DNA from: DATBJG01 sp963790545
GTDB taxonomy: Bacteria > Acidobacteriota > Vicinamibacteria > Vicinamibacterales > JAMQPK01
Assembly (NCBI GenBank): GCA_963790545.1
Contig: CAWBPA010000012.1
Coordinates: 50,194 to 114,193, forward strand
Direction: 5' to 3'
DNA: 64,000 bases
Shown here: piece after piece, positions 17,633-25,648 of the stretch
How the letters are laid out: every line of letters begins with the position of its first letter
How positions within the stretch are numbered: position 1 is the first letter of the stretch
Notes under the pieces: generated by a model
What the model was told of the DNA's origin: nothing
The model's input: the letters and a program-made list of their open reading frames with translations, nothing else
Database searches by the model: none
Position numbers and translations under genes: made by a program

Positions 17633-18319
17633 TTACGCGGCTCGCCTCACATCCTGTTCGACGATCCCATCGCGTAAATGAATGCTTCGGTGTGCGAACG
17701 CGGCAATGTCGGCCTCGTGCGTGACGAGAATGATGGTGTTGCCGCTCTGATGCAGCCGGTCGAAAAGCGCCATGATTTCGCTGCCGGTTTTCGAGTCGAG
17801 GTTGCCCGTCGGCTCGTCGGCCAGCAGGATCGACGGATTGTTCACCAGCGCGCGCGCAATGGCCACGCGTTGACGCTGCCCGCCTGACAGCTCATTCGGC
17901 CGATGGCTGAGGCGATCGCCCAGCTCCACCTGCGCGAGCACCGCGCGGGCGCGCTGCTCGCGCTCCTTTGCCGCCATCCCGGCGTACACAAGCGGCAGCT
18001 CCACGTTTCGAAGAGCGCTCGCACGGGGCAGCAGGTTGAAGGTCTGGAAGACGAAGCCGATTTCCTTGTTTCTGATTTGGGCCAGCTCGTTGTCGTTCAT
18101 TTGCGCCACCTGCCTGCCGTTCAGCAGATAGCTGCCGGTCGTCGGCGTATCCAGGCACCCGATGAGGTTCATGAGCGTGGACTTGCCGGACCCCGATGGT
18201 CCCATGATGGCCACGTACTCCCCGCGCTCGATTTGAACGGAGACGCCGCGCAGGGCATGGATTTCCTCCGTTCCCATCACGTAGGTCTTGGTCAGGTCGT
18301 GAGTCTCTATCAGGGACAT
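17633..18319 (-). CDS. ABC transporter ATP-binding protein (LolD/MacB type)
   Basis: 228 aa. Walker A IMGPSGSGKSTLMNLIG (about 36-52), Q-loop FVFQTFNLLPRASALRNVELPLVY, signature LSGGQRQRVAIARAL, Walker B SILLADEPTGNLD and H-loop ILVTHEADIAAFAHR are all intact. The VFQTFNLLPR and ADEPTGNLDSKTG wording is that of the LolD/MacB/FtsE group, which drives lipoprotein release, macrolide efflux or mechanotransmission rather than classical import. No FtsX-like permease is adjacent in the window, so its partner is elsewhere. It converges on the J-domain gene with a 9-nt gap. Confidence 0.88.
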   Translation of the reverse strand: MSLIETHDLTKTYVMGTEEIHALRGVSVQIERGEYVAIMGPSGSGKSTLMNLIGCLDTPTTGSYLLNGRQVAQMNDNELAQIRNKEIGFVFQTFNLLPRASALRNVELPLVYAGMAAKEREQRARAVLAQVELGDRLSHRPNELSGGQRQRVAIARALVNNPSILLADEPTGNLDSKTGSEIMALFDRLHQSGNTIILVTHEADIAAFAHRSIHLRDGIVEQDVRRAA

Positions 18320-18481
18320 AAGGGAATAGGCTCGAGGCTTAAGGCATCAAGCTTAAGGCATTGACCATATTTTGACGCTACTAGCGATACGGGAAAAGCC
18401 CTGACCGTGTTCCCGCCCTAACCTCTCCTAACCCCGCCTAACCCCACCCAACCTCGCCTAACCCCTCCTAACCCCGCCTGT
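18320..18481. repeat. Intergenic short direct repeat and CCTAACC array
   Basis: Two short repeats: a direct repeat of GCTTAAGGCATCAAGCTTAA / GCTTAAGGCATT at about 18337-18364, and a degenerate tandem array of CTAACCYCNC units at about 18417-18478 that runs right up to the oppF-like stop. The array resembles the one at 14603-14655. No gene seen. Confidence 0.7.
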
Positions 18482-19378
18482 CTAGACCGCCGCCCAGTGC
18501 CCGGGCGACATTTCTCGCAGCGACAGCTCCGGCTCGAACCAGGCTGGGTCTACGGGAATTCGCTGCGGCTTCGCGTCCGGGTCCGGCACTGGCACGGCCG
18601 ACAGCAGCGCCCGGGTGTACGGATGCTGAGGCGCCGAAAACAATTCCGCGGTTGGCCCCAGCTCGACGATCCGCCCCCGGTACATGATGGCTACCCGAAC
18701 GGAGATGTGTTCGACCAATCGCAGATCGTGCGCGATGAATAGATACGTGAGCTTGAGTCGCTCTTGAAGATCCATCAGCAGGTTGATGACCTGCGCTTGA
18801 ATCGACACATCGAGTGCGGAGACCGGTTCATCGGCAATGATGAGCGACGGGTTCAGGGCCAGGGCCCGGGCCAGGCCAATGCGCTGACGTTGTCCGCCGC
18901 TGAACTGGTGTGGATATCGCTCGAGATGTGCGGGATCGAGCCCCACCAATCCGAACAGCTCAGCCACGCGAACCCGGCGCTCGGCTGAAGTGCCCTGCCG
19001 GTGAATGATGAGCGGCTCCTCGACAATCTGTCTCGCCCGCATCCGCGGGTTCAGCGAAGAATATGGATCCTGAAACACGATCTGCATGTGCCGTCGCGCG
19101 CGTCGGAGTTCCTGTCTCGAATACTTCAGGACGTCCGTGCCGCGGAACCACACCTCGCCCGACGTCGGCTCGATGAGCCGGAGGATACATCGTCCCGTGG
19201 TGGTCTTCCCGCTGCCGGATTCGCCCACGAGCCCAAACGTCTGACCTTCGTCGATGGTAAAGGTCACATCGTGAACCGCACGGGTTGACACGCGCGGTCC
19301 GAGAAATCCTCGGCGCTGGTCGAACTCTTTGCTGAGATGACGGACGTCCAGAAGGGGCACCTTGCCGTTGGAGGTCAT
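18482..19378 (-). CDS. oppF: Oligopeptide/dipeptide ABC transporter ATPase (OppF/DppF-like)
   Basis: 298 aa. Walker A LVGESGSGKTTTGRCIL (about 52-68), signature FSGGQRQRIGLARALALNPS, Walker B LIIADEPVSALDVSIQAQ and H-loop FIAHDLRLVEHIS are intact. The C-terminal oligopeptide-type extension (GPTAELFSAPQHPYTRALLSAVPVPDP) identifies the Opp/Dpp family. It pairs with the OppD-like gene by a 4-nt overlap. Neither permease nor binding-protein genes are in the window; they may be encoded elsewhere or the ATPases may serve several permeases. Confidence 0.9.
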   Translation of the reverse strand: MTSNGKVPLLDVRHLSKEFDQRRGFLGPRVSTRAVHDVTFTIDEGQTFGLVGESGSGKTTTGRCILRLIEPTSGEVWFRGTDVLKYSRQELRRARRHMQIVFQDPYSSLNPRMRARQIVEEPLIIHRQGTSAERRVRVAELFGLVGLDPAHLERYPHQFSGGQRQRIGLARALALNPSLIIADEPVSALDVSIQAQVINLLMDLQERLKLTYLFIAHDLRLVEHISVRVAIMYRGRIVELGPTAELFSAPQHPYTRALLSAVPVPDPDAKPQRIPVDPAWFEPELSLREMSPGHWAAV

Positions 19379-20355
19379 TTGCGGCCTCCATCGGTCCCTT
19401 CGTGCAGGTAGCAGCGGGCTTCGTGTTCAGTCCCCACATCGAAGAACGGTGGCGGAGCGGTGTCGCAAAGCGCGAAGTGCTGCGGGCAGCGTGGACCGAA
19501 CGCGCACCCCGGCGGGAGCGCGCCAATGTCCGGAACGGTTCCTTCGATCGCACGCAGCCGCGTGCCAGGTGTTGCACCGGGGATCGATGCGAGAAGTCCC
19601 TGCGTGTACGGATGCTTGGGAGCCCGAAAAATTTCTCGGACCGGTGATTCTTCGACGATGCGCCCGGCGTACATCACGGCGACGCGGTCGGCTGTTTCGG
19701 CGACGACCCCAAGGTCGTGCGTGATGAGCAGGAGCGACAGGCTGAACCGGGACTTCATTTCCCGAAGCAGATCGAGAATTTCGGCCTGGATGGTCACGTC
19801 GAGCGCCGTGGTGGGCTCATCCGCTATCAACAGTGCGGGACGGCAAGCCAGGGCAATGGCAATCAACACCCGCTGTCGCATGCCGCCCGATAGTTGATGC
19901 GGGTAATCGCGCACGCGTCGTGCGGGGTCGGGCAGCTTGACCGCGTCGACGAGCTCGATGGCGCGTTGACGCGCCTCGGTTCGATTGGCTTTCCCGTGGA
20001 CCAGCAGCGCTTCGGCGATCTGATTGCCAACGGTCAGGACCGGATTCAGCGCGGTCATCGGTTCTTGAAAGATCAACGCGATCTCGGCGCCGCGGACGCG
20101 CCGTATCTCGGCTTCAGAGAGTTTCAGCAGGTCCCGGTCCCGGAAAACGATGGAACCGGCGGCAATTCGGCCTGGTGGCTGCACCAGACGAAGAATCGAG
20201 AGCGCGGTGACCGACTTGCCGCTGCCCGACTCGCCCACCAGGCACAAAGTTTCTCCAGCCCGCACGTCAAAGCTGATGTCGTTGACGGCGGCGACGGTCC
20301 GGCCTTCGATGTCGAACGCGGTGGTGAGACCTCTGACGCTGAGGAGGGCCGTCAA
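19375..20355 (-). CDS. oppD: Oligopeptide/dipeptide ABC transporter ATPase (OppD/DppD-like)
   Basis: 326 aa. Walker A LVGESGSGKSVTALSILRL (about 37-55), Q-loop IFQEPMTALNPVLTVG, signature LSGGMRQRVLIAIALACRP, Walker B LLIADEPTTALDVTIQAEIL and H-loop LLITHDLGVVAE are intact. The C-terminal extension has the conserved CAFGPRCPQHFALCDTAPPP cysteine cluster, which in several family members binds a [4Fe-4S] cluster. Its stop overlaps the OppF-like start, and its own start overlaps the stop of the mutase gene (20352-20355), so three genes form one transcription unit. Confidence 0.9.
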   Translation of the reverse strand: MTALLSVRGLTTAFDIEGRTVAAVNDISFDVRAGETLCLVGESGSGKSVTALSILRLVQPPGRIAAGSIVFRDRDLLKLSEAEIRRVRGAEIALIFQEPMTALNPVLTVGNQIAEALLVHGKANRTEARQRAIELVDAVKLPDPARRVRDYPHQLSGGMRQRVLIAIALACRPALLIADEPTTALDVTIQAEILDLLREMKSRFSLSLLLITHDLGVVAETADRVAVMYAGRIVEESPVREIFRAPKHPYTQGLLASIPGATPGTRLRAIEGTVPDIGALPPGCAFGPRCPQHFALCDTAPPPFFDVGTEHEARCYLHEGTDGGRK

Positions 20356-21914
20356 TCTAGTGTCGCCTCACGGTACTCGCCAAAGACGTTTCGCAAGGTG
20401 CTCGCGATCTCACCCAGCGTGGCGTGTGCTTCGACGGCGGCGACGATCGGCGGCATGAGGTTGTCGGCGTTTCGGGCTGTTGCGGCCACGTGCTCGAGCG
20501 CGGCCCGCCAGTTCTCTGCGTTCCGATTTTTTCGAACCAGGGCGGTGCGCTCGATCTGGCGGCGCTCCTCTGCCGGATCGATCTCAAAGATGTCAATCGG
20601 CGTCGGATCGTTGGTGCCGAACCGATTGACGCCGACAACGACCGAAGAACCGTTTTCGATAGCTTGCTGCGCATGATAGGCGGCGTCGTGGATCTCGCGC
20701 TGAATCAGTCCTGTTTCGATCGCTGCGAGCGTTCCACCCGCCAGGTCGATGCGTTCGAGCAGGGCGCGGGCGCCATGCTCGAGTTTGTCGGTGAGCTCTT
20801 CGACCGCATACGCCCCGCCAAGAGGGTCCACGGTGTTCACGGCCCCGGATTCCCAGGCAATGATCTGCTGCGTCCGCAGAGCGAGCCGCGCCGCCTCTTC
20901 GGTCGGCAGAGCCAGAGCCTCATCCATGCCATTGCAGTGCAGCGACTGTGTGCCGCCCAAAACAGCAGCCATGGCCTGAAGGGCCACGCGCACGAGGTTG
21001 TTGTCGGGTTGCTGAGCGGTCAACGTGCTGCCGGCCGTTTGCGTGTGGAACCGCAGCTGCTGGGCGCGCGGATCCGTGATGCCAAAACGGGTCTGGGTCA
21101 AACGGGCCCAAAGCCGGCGCGCCGCGCGAAATTTCGAGATTTCCTCGATAAAGTCGTTGTGCGCGGCAAAAAAGAACGAAAGTTGCCGCCCGATCTTGTT
21201 GAGGTCCAGTCCGGCTTCGCGGGCGGCCTCCAGATAGGCCACCGCATTGGCGAGCGTAAAGGCAATTTCCTGCACGGCGGTCGAACCTGCTTCGCGAATG
21301 TGATACCCGCTGATGGAAATCGCATTCCAGCGGGGCAACTCCCGCTCGCAAAACGCAAACAGGTCCGTGACGATGCGAAGCGACGGGCGCGGAGGAAAAA
21401 TGAAGGTCCCCCGCGCGACATATTCCTTGAGGATGTCGTTCTGCACCGTCCCCGAGAGCGTGTGAAGCGCAATTCGCTTGTGCTTGGCCACCGCAACGTA
21501 CATCGCGAGCACGATGATGGCGGTCGCGTTGATCGTCATGGATGTCGAAACCTTGTCGAGCGGGATGTTCTCGAAGAGTGCCGCCATGTCGTCGATGGAA
21601 TCGATGGCAACACCCGCACGTCCAACCTCTCCCGCCGCAAGCTCGTGGTCGGAGTCGTACCCGATCTGTGTGGGGAGATCAAAGGCAACGCTCAATCCGG
21701 TCACGCCCTGGTCCAGCAGATACCGATACCGCTCGTTCGAGGCCGACGCGGATCCGAATCCTGCATATTGGCGCATCGTCCACAAGCGCCCGCGATACAT
21801 CGTGGGTCGAATTCCGCGCGTGAACGGGAACTCGCCGGGGTATCCAAGATCGCGATCGGCGTTCCAGTTGACGAGATCGTCGTCGGTTGCAAACGGTTTC
21901 GTCACGTCAGGCAT
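20352..21914 (-). CDS. Methylmalonyl-CoA mutase, catalytic (alpha) subunit
   Basis: 520 aa from the ATG at 21914; upstream open codons look non-coding. It has the substrate-binding TIM-barrel part of B12-dependent acyl-CoA mutases (MYRGRLWTMRQYAGFGSAS, then HTLSGTVQNDILKEY and ARGTFIFPPRPSLR) but lacks the C-terminal cobalamin-binding domain (DxHxxG), so it needs a separate small B12 subunit not seen here. It interconverts methylmalonyl-CoA and succinyl-CoA in propionate metabolism. The Tyr of RQYAGF and Arg of ARGT favour methylmalonyl- over isobutyryl-CoA, from known mutase specificity; moderately sure. It is the first gene of a unit with oppD and oppF. Confidence 0.88.
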   Translation of the reverse strand: MPDVTKPFATDDDLVNWNADRDLGYPGEFPFTRGIRPTMYRGRLWTMRQYAGFGSASASNERYRYLLDQGVTGLSVAFDLPTQIGYDSDHELAAGEVGRAGVAIDSIDDMAALFENIPLDKVSTSMTINATAIIVLAMYVAVAKHKRIALHTLSGTVQNDILKEYVARGTFIFPPRPSLRIVTDLFAFCERELPRWNAISISGYHIREAGSTAVQEIAFTLANAVAYLEAAREAGLDLNKIGRQLSFFFAAHNDFIEEISKFRAARRLWARLTQTRFGITDPRAQQLRFHTQTAGSTLTAQQPDNNLVRVALQAMAAVLGGTQSLHCNGMDEALALPTEEAARLALRTQQIIAWESGAVNTVDPLGGAYAVEELTDKLEHGARALLERIDLAGGTLAAIETGLIQREIHDAAYHAQQAIENGSSVVVGVNRFGTNDPTPIDIFEIDPAEERRQIERTALVRKNRNAENWRAALEHVAATARNADNLMPPIVAAVEAHATLGEIASTLRNVFGEYREATLD

Positions 21915-22144
21915 TCTATCGGATGACCTGTCTGGTGGGCGGCGCCTTCCGCGACCCTTCACCCATCGCGCGGGCGTTCCGCAAACCTTCGCATCGTTTC
22001 TGCCGACCTTCGTACGTTCTTGCGGACCTTCGTACTGTAGCGCGGAGGCTTCAGCCTCCGCGTCACGATCGAGACCAGCCGCGGATGACGCTTTCCAGTT
22101 CTCTGACGACGAACCGTCAGGTGTCGAACGCCCGTAACTGGACC
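21915..22144. repeat. Intergenic repeats upstream of the mutase gene
   Basis: No gene. It holds an imperfect tandem of CCTTCGTACGTTCTTGC-like units (about 21978-22035) and a palindrome at 22041-22062 (arms CGCGGAGGCT / AGCCTCCGCG, loop TC) of the dispersed family. The promoter of the mutase operon (reading left) should also lie here, but I could not place it. Confidence 0.6.
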
Positions 22145-22174
22145 TTGACAACGCACGTCAAATCGCCCTAAAAT
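22145..22174 (+). promoter_or_regulatory. Sigma70-type promoter for the 122-aa hypothetical gene
   Basis: TTGACA at 22145-22150 and TAAAAT at 22169-22174 (5 of 6 to consensus) with an 18-bp spacer. Transcription would start near 22181, giving a leader of about 130 nt before the ATG at 22313. A weak G-rich stretch (AGGGGGT) lies 10-16 nt before that ATG. Confidence 0.6.
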
Positions 22175-22312
22175 ACTCATGGTTCCGGCTTTCTCCCACC
22201 TTTCTACACGACGCGAATTGGAAGTTGATGGCTTTTAGCGTCGGAGGGGTGTAGACAATCGGCCGTGGTCCCGAAATGATTGGTGCTGTTCTCGAGCAGG
22301 GGGTCGGCAGTC

Positions 22313-22681
22313 ATGAGCAGTGAGGCGAAAGGTGGCGCCCCAGAGGTTCCGCGGGCTCGGGGCGAGGAGCATAAGCGTATGGATGACGTCGTCAACCGGT
22401 TCGCTCGTGAGCTGGCCGACGCGATTGCCGGGGCTGTCGCCGAAGATCCCAAGGTCGAGGCCTGCCGCGAGCGGGCAAGGGCGGCGGGTTTCGAAATGCG
22501 TGTCACGCTCGAAGCGGTCGTGGGCTTCATGAATCGCAACACGACGAACGCGATTGCCCGGGTTCCGACGCCTGCGCGTGTCGTGTCTAACCGACGTGCG
22601 TTCGATATTACGGCCAACGATCGCAGGTTCCTGCGCTCGCTGCGCATTGCCGCTGACGAAGCCGCTGAGGAAGTGGAGTAG
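22313..22681 (+). CDS. Small basic-acidic protein of unknown function
   Basis: 122 aa from the ATG at 22313 (MSSEAKGGAPEV). No family recognised. The first 20 residues are disordered; the rest is predicted helical and highly charged: MDDVVNRFARELADAIAGAVAEDPKVEACRE, then FEMRVTLEAVVGFMNRN, and a C-terminal segment ITANDRRFLRSLRIAADEAAEE. No signal peptide or transmembrane helix. It has its own good promoter upstream and lies convergent with gpmI. Codon use is normal for the window, so it is probably real. Confidence 0.6.
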   Translation: MSSEAKGGAPEVPRARGEEHKRMDDVVNRFARELADAIAGAVAEDPKVEACRERARAAGFEMRVTLEAVVGFMNRNTTNAIARVPTPARVVSNRRAFDITANDRRFLRSLRIAADEAAEEVE

Positions 22682-22714
22682 GGGGGAGTCCTTTTAAGTT
22701 TTCACTTTTAAGTT

Positions 22715-24265
22715 TTAACTTTCTCGCAGATCCTTCCCCGTCATCTCCTTCGGCAATTCCAATCCGAACATCCTGAGCATTGTCGGCGCCACGTCGCGCA
22801 GTGATCCGCCTGAACGAAGGCGCGAAGCAGGTTTCGACGCGCCCTGACGATCGATCACGACGATGGGGACGGGATTACTTGTGTGAGCGGTGTGTGGTTC
22901 CTTGCGCTCGGTGTCCCACATTTGCTCAGCGTTGCCATGGTCGGCGGTGATAATCATCGAGCCGTTCGTGCGTTCGACGGTCGTCACGATTCGGGTGAGG
23001 CAGCGGTCGAGAGTCTCGACGGCCGCAATGGCCGCGTCGAGATTTCCGGTATGGCCCACCATGTCGGCGTTGGCGAAGTTGCAGATGATGATGCGATGCC
23101 GGTGCGCTTCGAGGTCCGCCACGAGCTGATCGGTAATCCCGGGCGCGCTCATTTCGGGCTTCAAGTCGTAGGTCGCCACCTTTTGGGACGGAACCAGAAT
23201 CCGGTCTTCGCCCTGGTAGGGCGTTTCAATGCCGCAGTTGAAGAAGTAGGTGACGTGCGCGTACTTCTCCGTTTCCGCCAGGCGAAGGTTGGCAATGCCC
23301 GGCCCGGCGAGAACTTCGGCCAGGCTGTTCGTGAAGGTTTGAGGTTCGAAGACGACCGGCAGCCCGAACGTCGCGTCGTACTTGGTCATGGTCGAAACGC
23401 TGACGCGGGGAAACGTCGGACGCTCGAACCCGTCGAACTCCTCGAAGGCAAGCGCGCGGGTCAGCTGCCGGGCCCGATCGGCCCGGAAGTTGAAAAACAC
23501 GACCGAATCGTCGGATCGCAGGGTCGCGACGGGTGCCCCTCCAGCATCCGTGACGACCGCCGGTTCAAGAAACTCGTCGGAGACGCCGGCGCCGTACGAG
23601 GCTTCGATAATAGATGACGCGGTTGGCGCGAGCTTGCCCTCGCCAAGGACAATGGCGGCCCAGGCGCGTCGCGTTCGATCCCAGCGCCGATCGCGGTCCA
23701 TCGCGTAGTAGCGCCCTGACACCGACGCAATGCGCCCGGTTCCGAGCCTGGCCATGACGCGCTCGAGCTCGCCGACATATTCGCGCGCGCCACTCGGCGG
23801 GCAGTCGCGGCCGTCCGTGAAGGCGTGCACGAACACCCGCGGGACCTTCTGGCGCGACGCCAGTTCCAACAGGGCATGCAAGTGACGCTGGTGACTGTGG
23901 ACGCCGCCGTCGGAGACCAGCCCCATCAGATGCAGAGAGCGGTCGCCGCTCCGGCAGCGGCCCATGGCTTCTTGCAGAACGGAATTCGTGAAAAGCTCGC
24001 CGTCTCGAATGCTTTGATCGATCCGCGTCAGGTCCTGGTAAACCACACGGCCGGCCCCCATGTTCATGTGGCCAACTTCCGAATTGCCCATCTGGCGATC
24101 GGGCAGGCCCACGGCTTCGCCGGAGGCCTCGAGCGTCGTGTGAGGAAAACGTGCGAGCAGCTCGTTCCAGGTGGGCGTCCGTGCGAGCGCGATGGCGTTG
24201 TGCTCGCGCTCGGCACGGACACCCCACCCATCGAGCACGACCAGGAGAAGGGGGTCAGACCCCAT
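22715..24265 (-). CDS. gpmI: 2,3-bisphosphoglycerate-independent phosphoglycerate mutase
   Basis: 516 aa. Interconverts 3- and 2-phosphoglycerate in glycolysis with two Mn2+ ions and a phosphoserine. Metal and active-site motifs are in place: LVVLDGWGVR (metal Asp, about 9-18), GNSEVGHMNMGAG with the nucleophilic Ser (about 60), HAFTDGRDCPP, RADRARQL, ANADMVGHTGN and TADHGNAEQM. Odd start: the ATG and first five codons (MGSDP) are supplied by a GGGGTCTGACCCC palindrome that recurs at other gene borders, so the ancestral start may have been replaced by a repeat. Next to eno in the direction of the pathway. Confidence 0.95.
   Translation of the reverse strand: MGSDPLLLVVLDGWGVRAEREHNAIALARTPTWNELLARFPHTTLEASGEAVGLPDRQMGNSEVGHMNMGAGRVVYQDLTRIDQSIRDGELFTNSVLQEAMGRCRSGDRSLHLMGLVSDGGVHSHQRHLHALLELASRQKVPRVFVHAFTDGRDCPPSGAREYVGELERVMARLGTGRIASVSGRYYAMDRDRRWDRTRRAWAAIVLGEGKLAPTASSIIEASYGAGVSDEFLEPAVVTDAGGAPVATLRSDDSVVFFNFRADRARQLTRALAFEEFDGFERPTFPRVSVSTMTKYDATFGLPVVFEPQTFTNSLAEVLAGPGIANLRLAETEKYAHVTYFFNCGIETPYQGEDRILVPSQKVATYDLKPEMSAPGITDQLVADLEAHRHRIIICNFANADMVGHTGNLDAAIAAVETLDRCLTRIVTTVERTNGSMIITADHGNAEQMWDTERKEPHTAHTSNPVPIVVIDRQGASKPASRLRSGGSLRDVAPTMLRMFGLELPKEMTGKDLRES
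24251..24263. repeat. GGGGTC-T-GACCCC palindrome overlapping the gpmI start
   Basis: Perfect 6-bp arms around one base; the ATG of gpmI (minus strand, 24265) begins one base inside its flank. It is followed on the plus strand by ATTTTTACGA. The same 13-mer with the same ATTTTTACGA flank is at 36359-36371, and a third copy at 46205-46217. Confidence 0.85.
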
Positions 24266-24298
24266 TTTTACGATTTTCGTCAGAGAGCGACGTTTCGC

Positions 24299-25606
24299 TC
24301 ATTGGGCAGCCGCCGCAAGCCGCTTGACGGCCGCGCGGCCGGCAAAACGAGCGCGGGGTCCGAGCTCTTCCTCGATCCGCAGCAGCTGGTTGTACTTCGC
24401 CACGCGATCGCTGCGGCTGGCCGATCCGGTCTTGATTTGACCCGCGTTGGTCGCGACTGCGAGATCCGCAATGGTGGTGTCTTCGGTCTCGCCGGAACGA
24501 TGCGAAATAACCGTCCCGTAGTTCGCGTCCCGGGCCATGGCAATGGCGTCGAGTGTTTCCGAGACCGTTCCAATCTGGTTCAATTTGATCAGAATCGCAT
24601 TGCCGACGCCGTCTCGAATTCCGCGTTCAAGGATTGCCGGGTTCGTGACGAACACATCGTCACCGACAAGCTGCATGCGATCCCCGGTCTTGCGTGTCAG
24701 TCGGATCCATCCCTCCCAATCACTTTCGGCGAGCCCGTCCTCGATAGAGGCGATTGGATACTGGCGAATCCAGTCCTCGAGCAGCGCGATCATTTCATCG
24801 GACGACCGAGCCGGTTCCCCCGACTTTTTGAACTCGTATCGACCGTTCTGCCAGAGTTCGCTGCTGGCCACGTCGAGCGCGACGTAGACATCACGTCCGG
24901 GCTTGAGGCCGGCCGTCTCGGTGGCTTCCAGCACGACTTCAATGGCTTCGCGATTCGACTTCAGGCTGGGTGCAAACCCGCCTTCGTCTCCGACGCCCGT
25001 TGCAAGGCCGCGCCGCTTCAGACCGGCACGGAGTGTGTGAAAAATCTCCGTACCCCAGCGCAGCGCTTCCGCGAAGGTTGGAGCACCAACCGGCATGACC
25101 ATGAATTCCTGAAAGTCCACGTTGGTGTCCGCATGGGCTCCGCCGTTCAGGATGTTCATCATGGGAACCGGAAGCACCTCAGGGGGGCGCTCGCCGGGTC
25201 CGGTCGAGCACAGATGCTCGTAGAGAGGTTTGTGGGCCGCGTTCGCAAACGCGCGCGCGGCGGCCATCGAGACTCCAAGCAGCGCATTGGCACCCAGGCG
25301 GCTCTTGGTTGGTGTGCCATCCAGTTCGATGATGGTTTCATCCAGCGTTCGTTGATCCAACGCTCGACCCACGAGCGCGCCGGATATTTCCCCGTTGATG
25401 TGAGAGACGGCGTTCAGGACACCCTTCCCCTTGTATCGCTTCGCATGGCCGTCGCGAAGCTCCAGGGCCTCGCGTTCCCCGGTGGAGGCGCCCGACGGCA
25501 CGGCGGCCCGACCAAGAGCACCACCCTCGAGCACGAGATCAACTTCTACGGTTGGATTACCGCGCGAATCCAGAATTTCCCGACCGTGGACGCGTTCAAC
25601 TTTCAC
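24299..25606 (-). CDS. eno: Enolase
   Basis: 435 aa, GTG start. Converts 2-phosphoglycerate to phosphoenolpyruvate. Visible motifs: ILDSRGNPTVEVDL at the N-terminus, GGAHADTNVDFQEFMVMP, GDEGGFAP, the metal ligands in ALDVASSE, SIEDGLAESDWEG and LVGDDVFVTN, the catalytic lysine in ILIKLNQIGT, and the enolase signature VISHRSGETEDTTIADLAVA. Length is normal. It lies between gpmI and glgC on the same strand; a CCCGAATTC-type repeat separates it from glgC (25612-25647). Confidence 0.97.
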   Translation of the reverse strand: MKVERVHGREILDSRGNPTVEVDLVLEGGALGRAAVPSGASTGEREALELRDGHAKRYKGKGVLNAVSHINGEISGALVGRALDQRTLDETIIELDGTPTKSRLGANALLGVSMAAARAFANAAHKPLYEHLCSTGPGERPPEVLPVPMMNILNGGAHADTNVDFQEFMVMPVGAPTFAEALRWGTEIFHTLRAGLKRRGLATGVGDEGGFAPSLKSNREAIEVVLEATETAGLKPGRDVYVALDVASSELWQNGRYEFKKSGEPARSSDEMIALLEDWIRQYPIASIEDGLAESDWEGWIRLTRKTGDRMQLVGDDVFVTNPAILERGIRDGVGNAILIKLNQIGTVSETLDAIAMARDANYGTVISHRSGETEDTTIADLAVATNAGQIKTGSASRSDRVAKYNQLLRIEEELGPRARFAGRAAVKRLAAAAQ

Positions 25607-25611
25607 GTGAT

Positions 25612-25647
25612 CCCCCGATTCCCGAATTCCGAATCCCCGATCCCCGA
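25612..25647. repeat. Short tandem CCCGAWT repeat between eno and glgC
   Basis: Degenerate 7-8 bp tandem of the form CCCGATT / CCGAATTC / CCGAATCC / CCCGATC. A near-identical tandem (CCCGAGT, CCCGAAT, CCCGAAT) occurs inside the mtaB reading frame at about 47178-47202. It fills the whole gap between the glgC stop and the eno GTG. Confidence 0.7.
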
Positions 25648-25648
25648 T

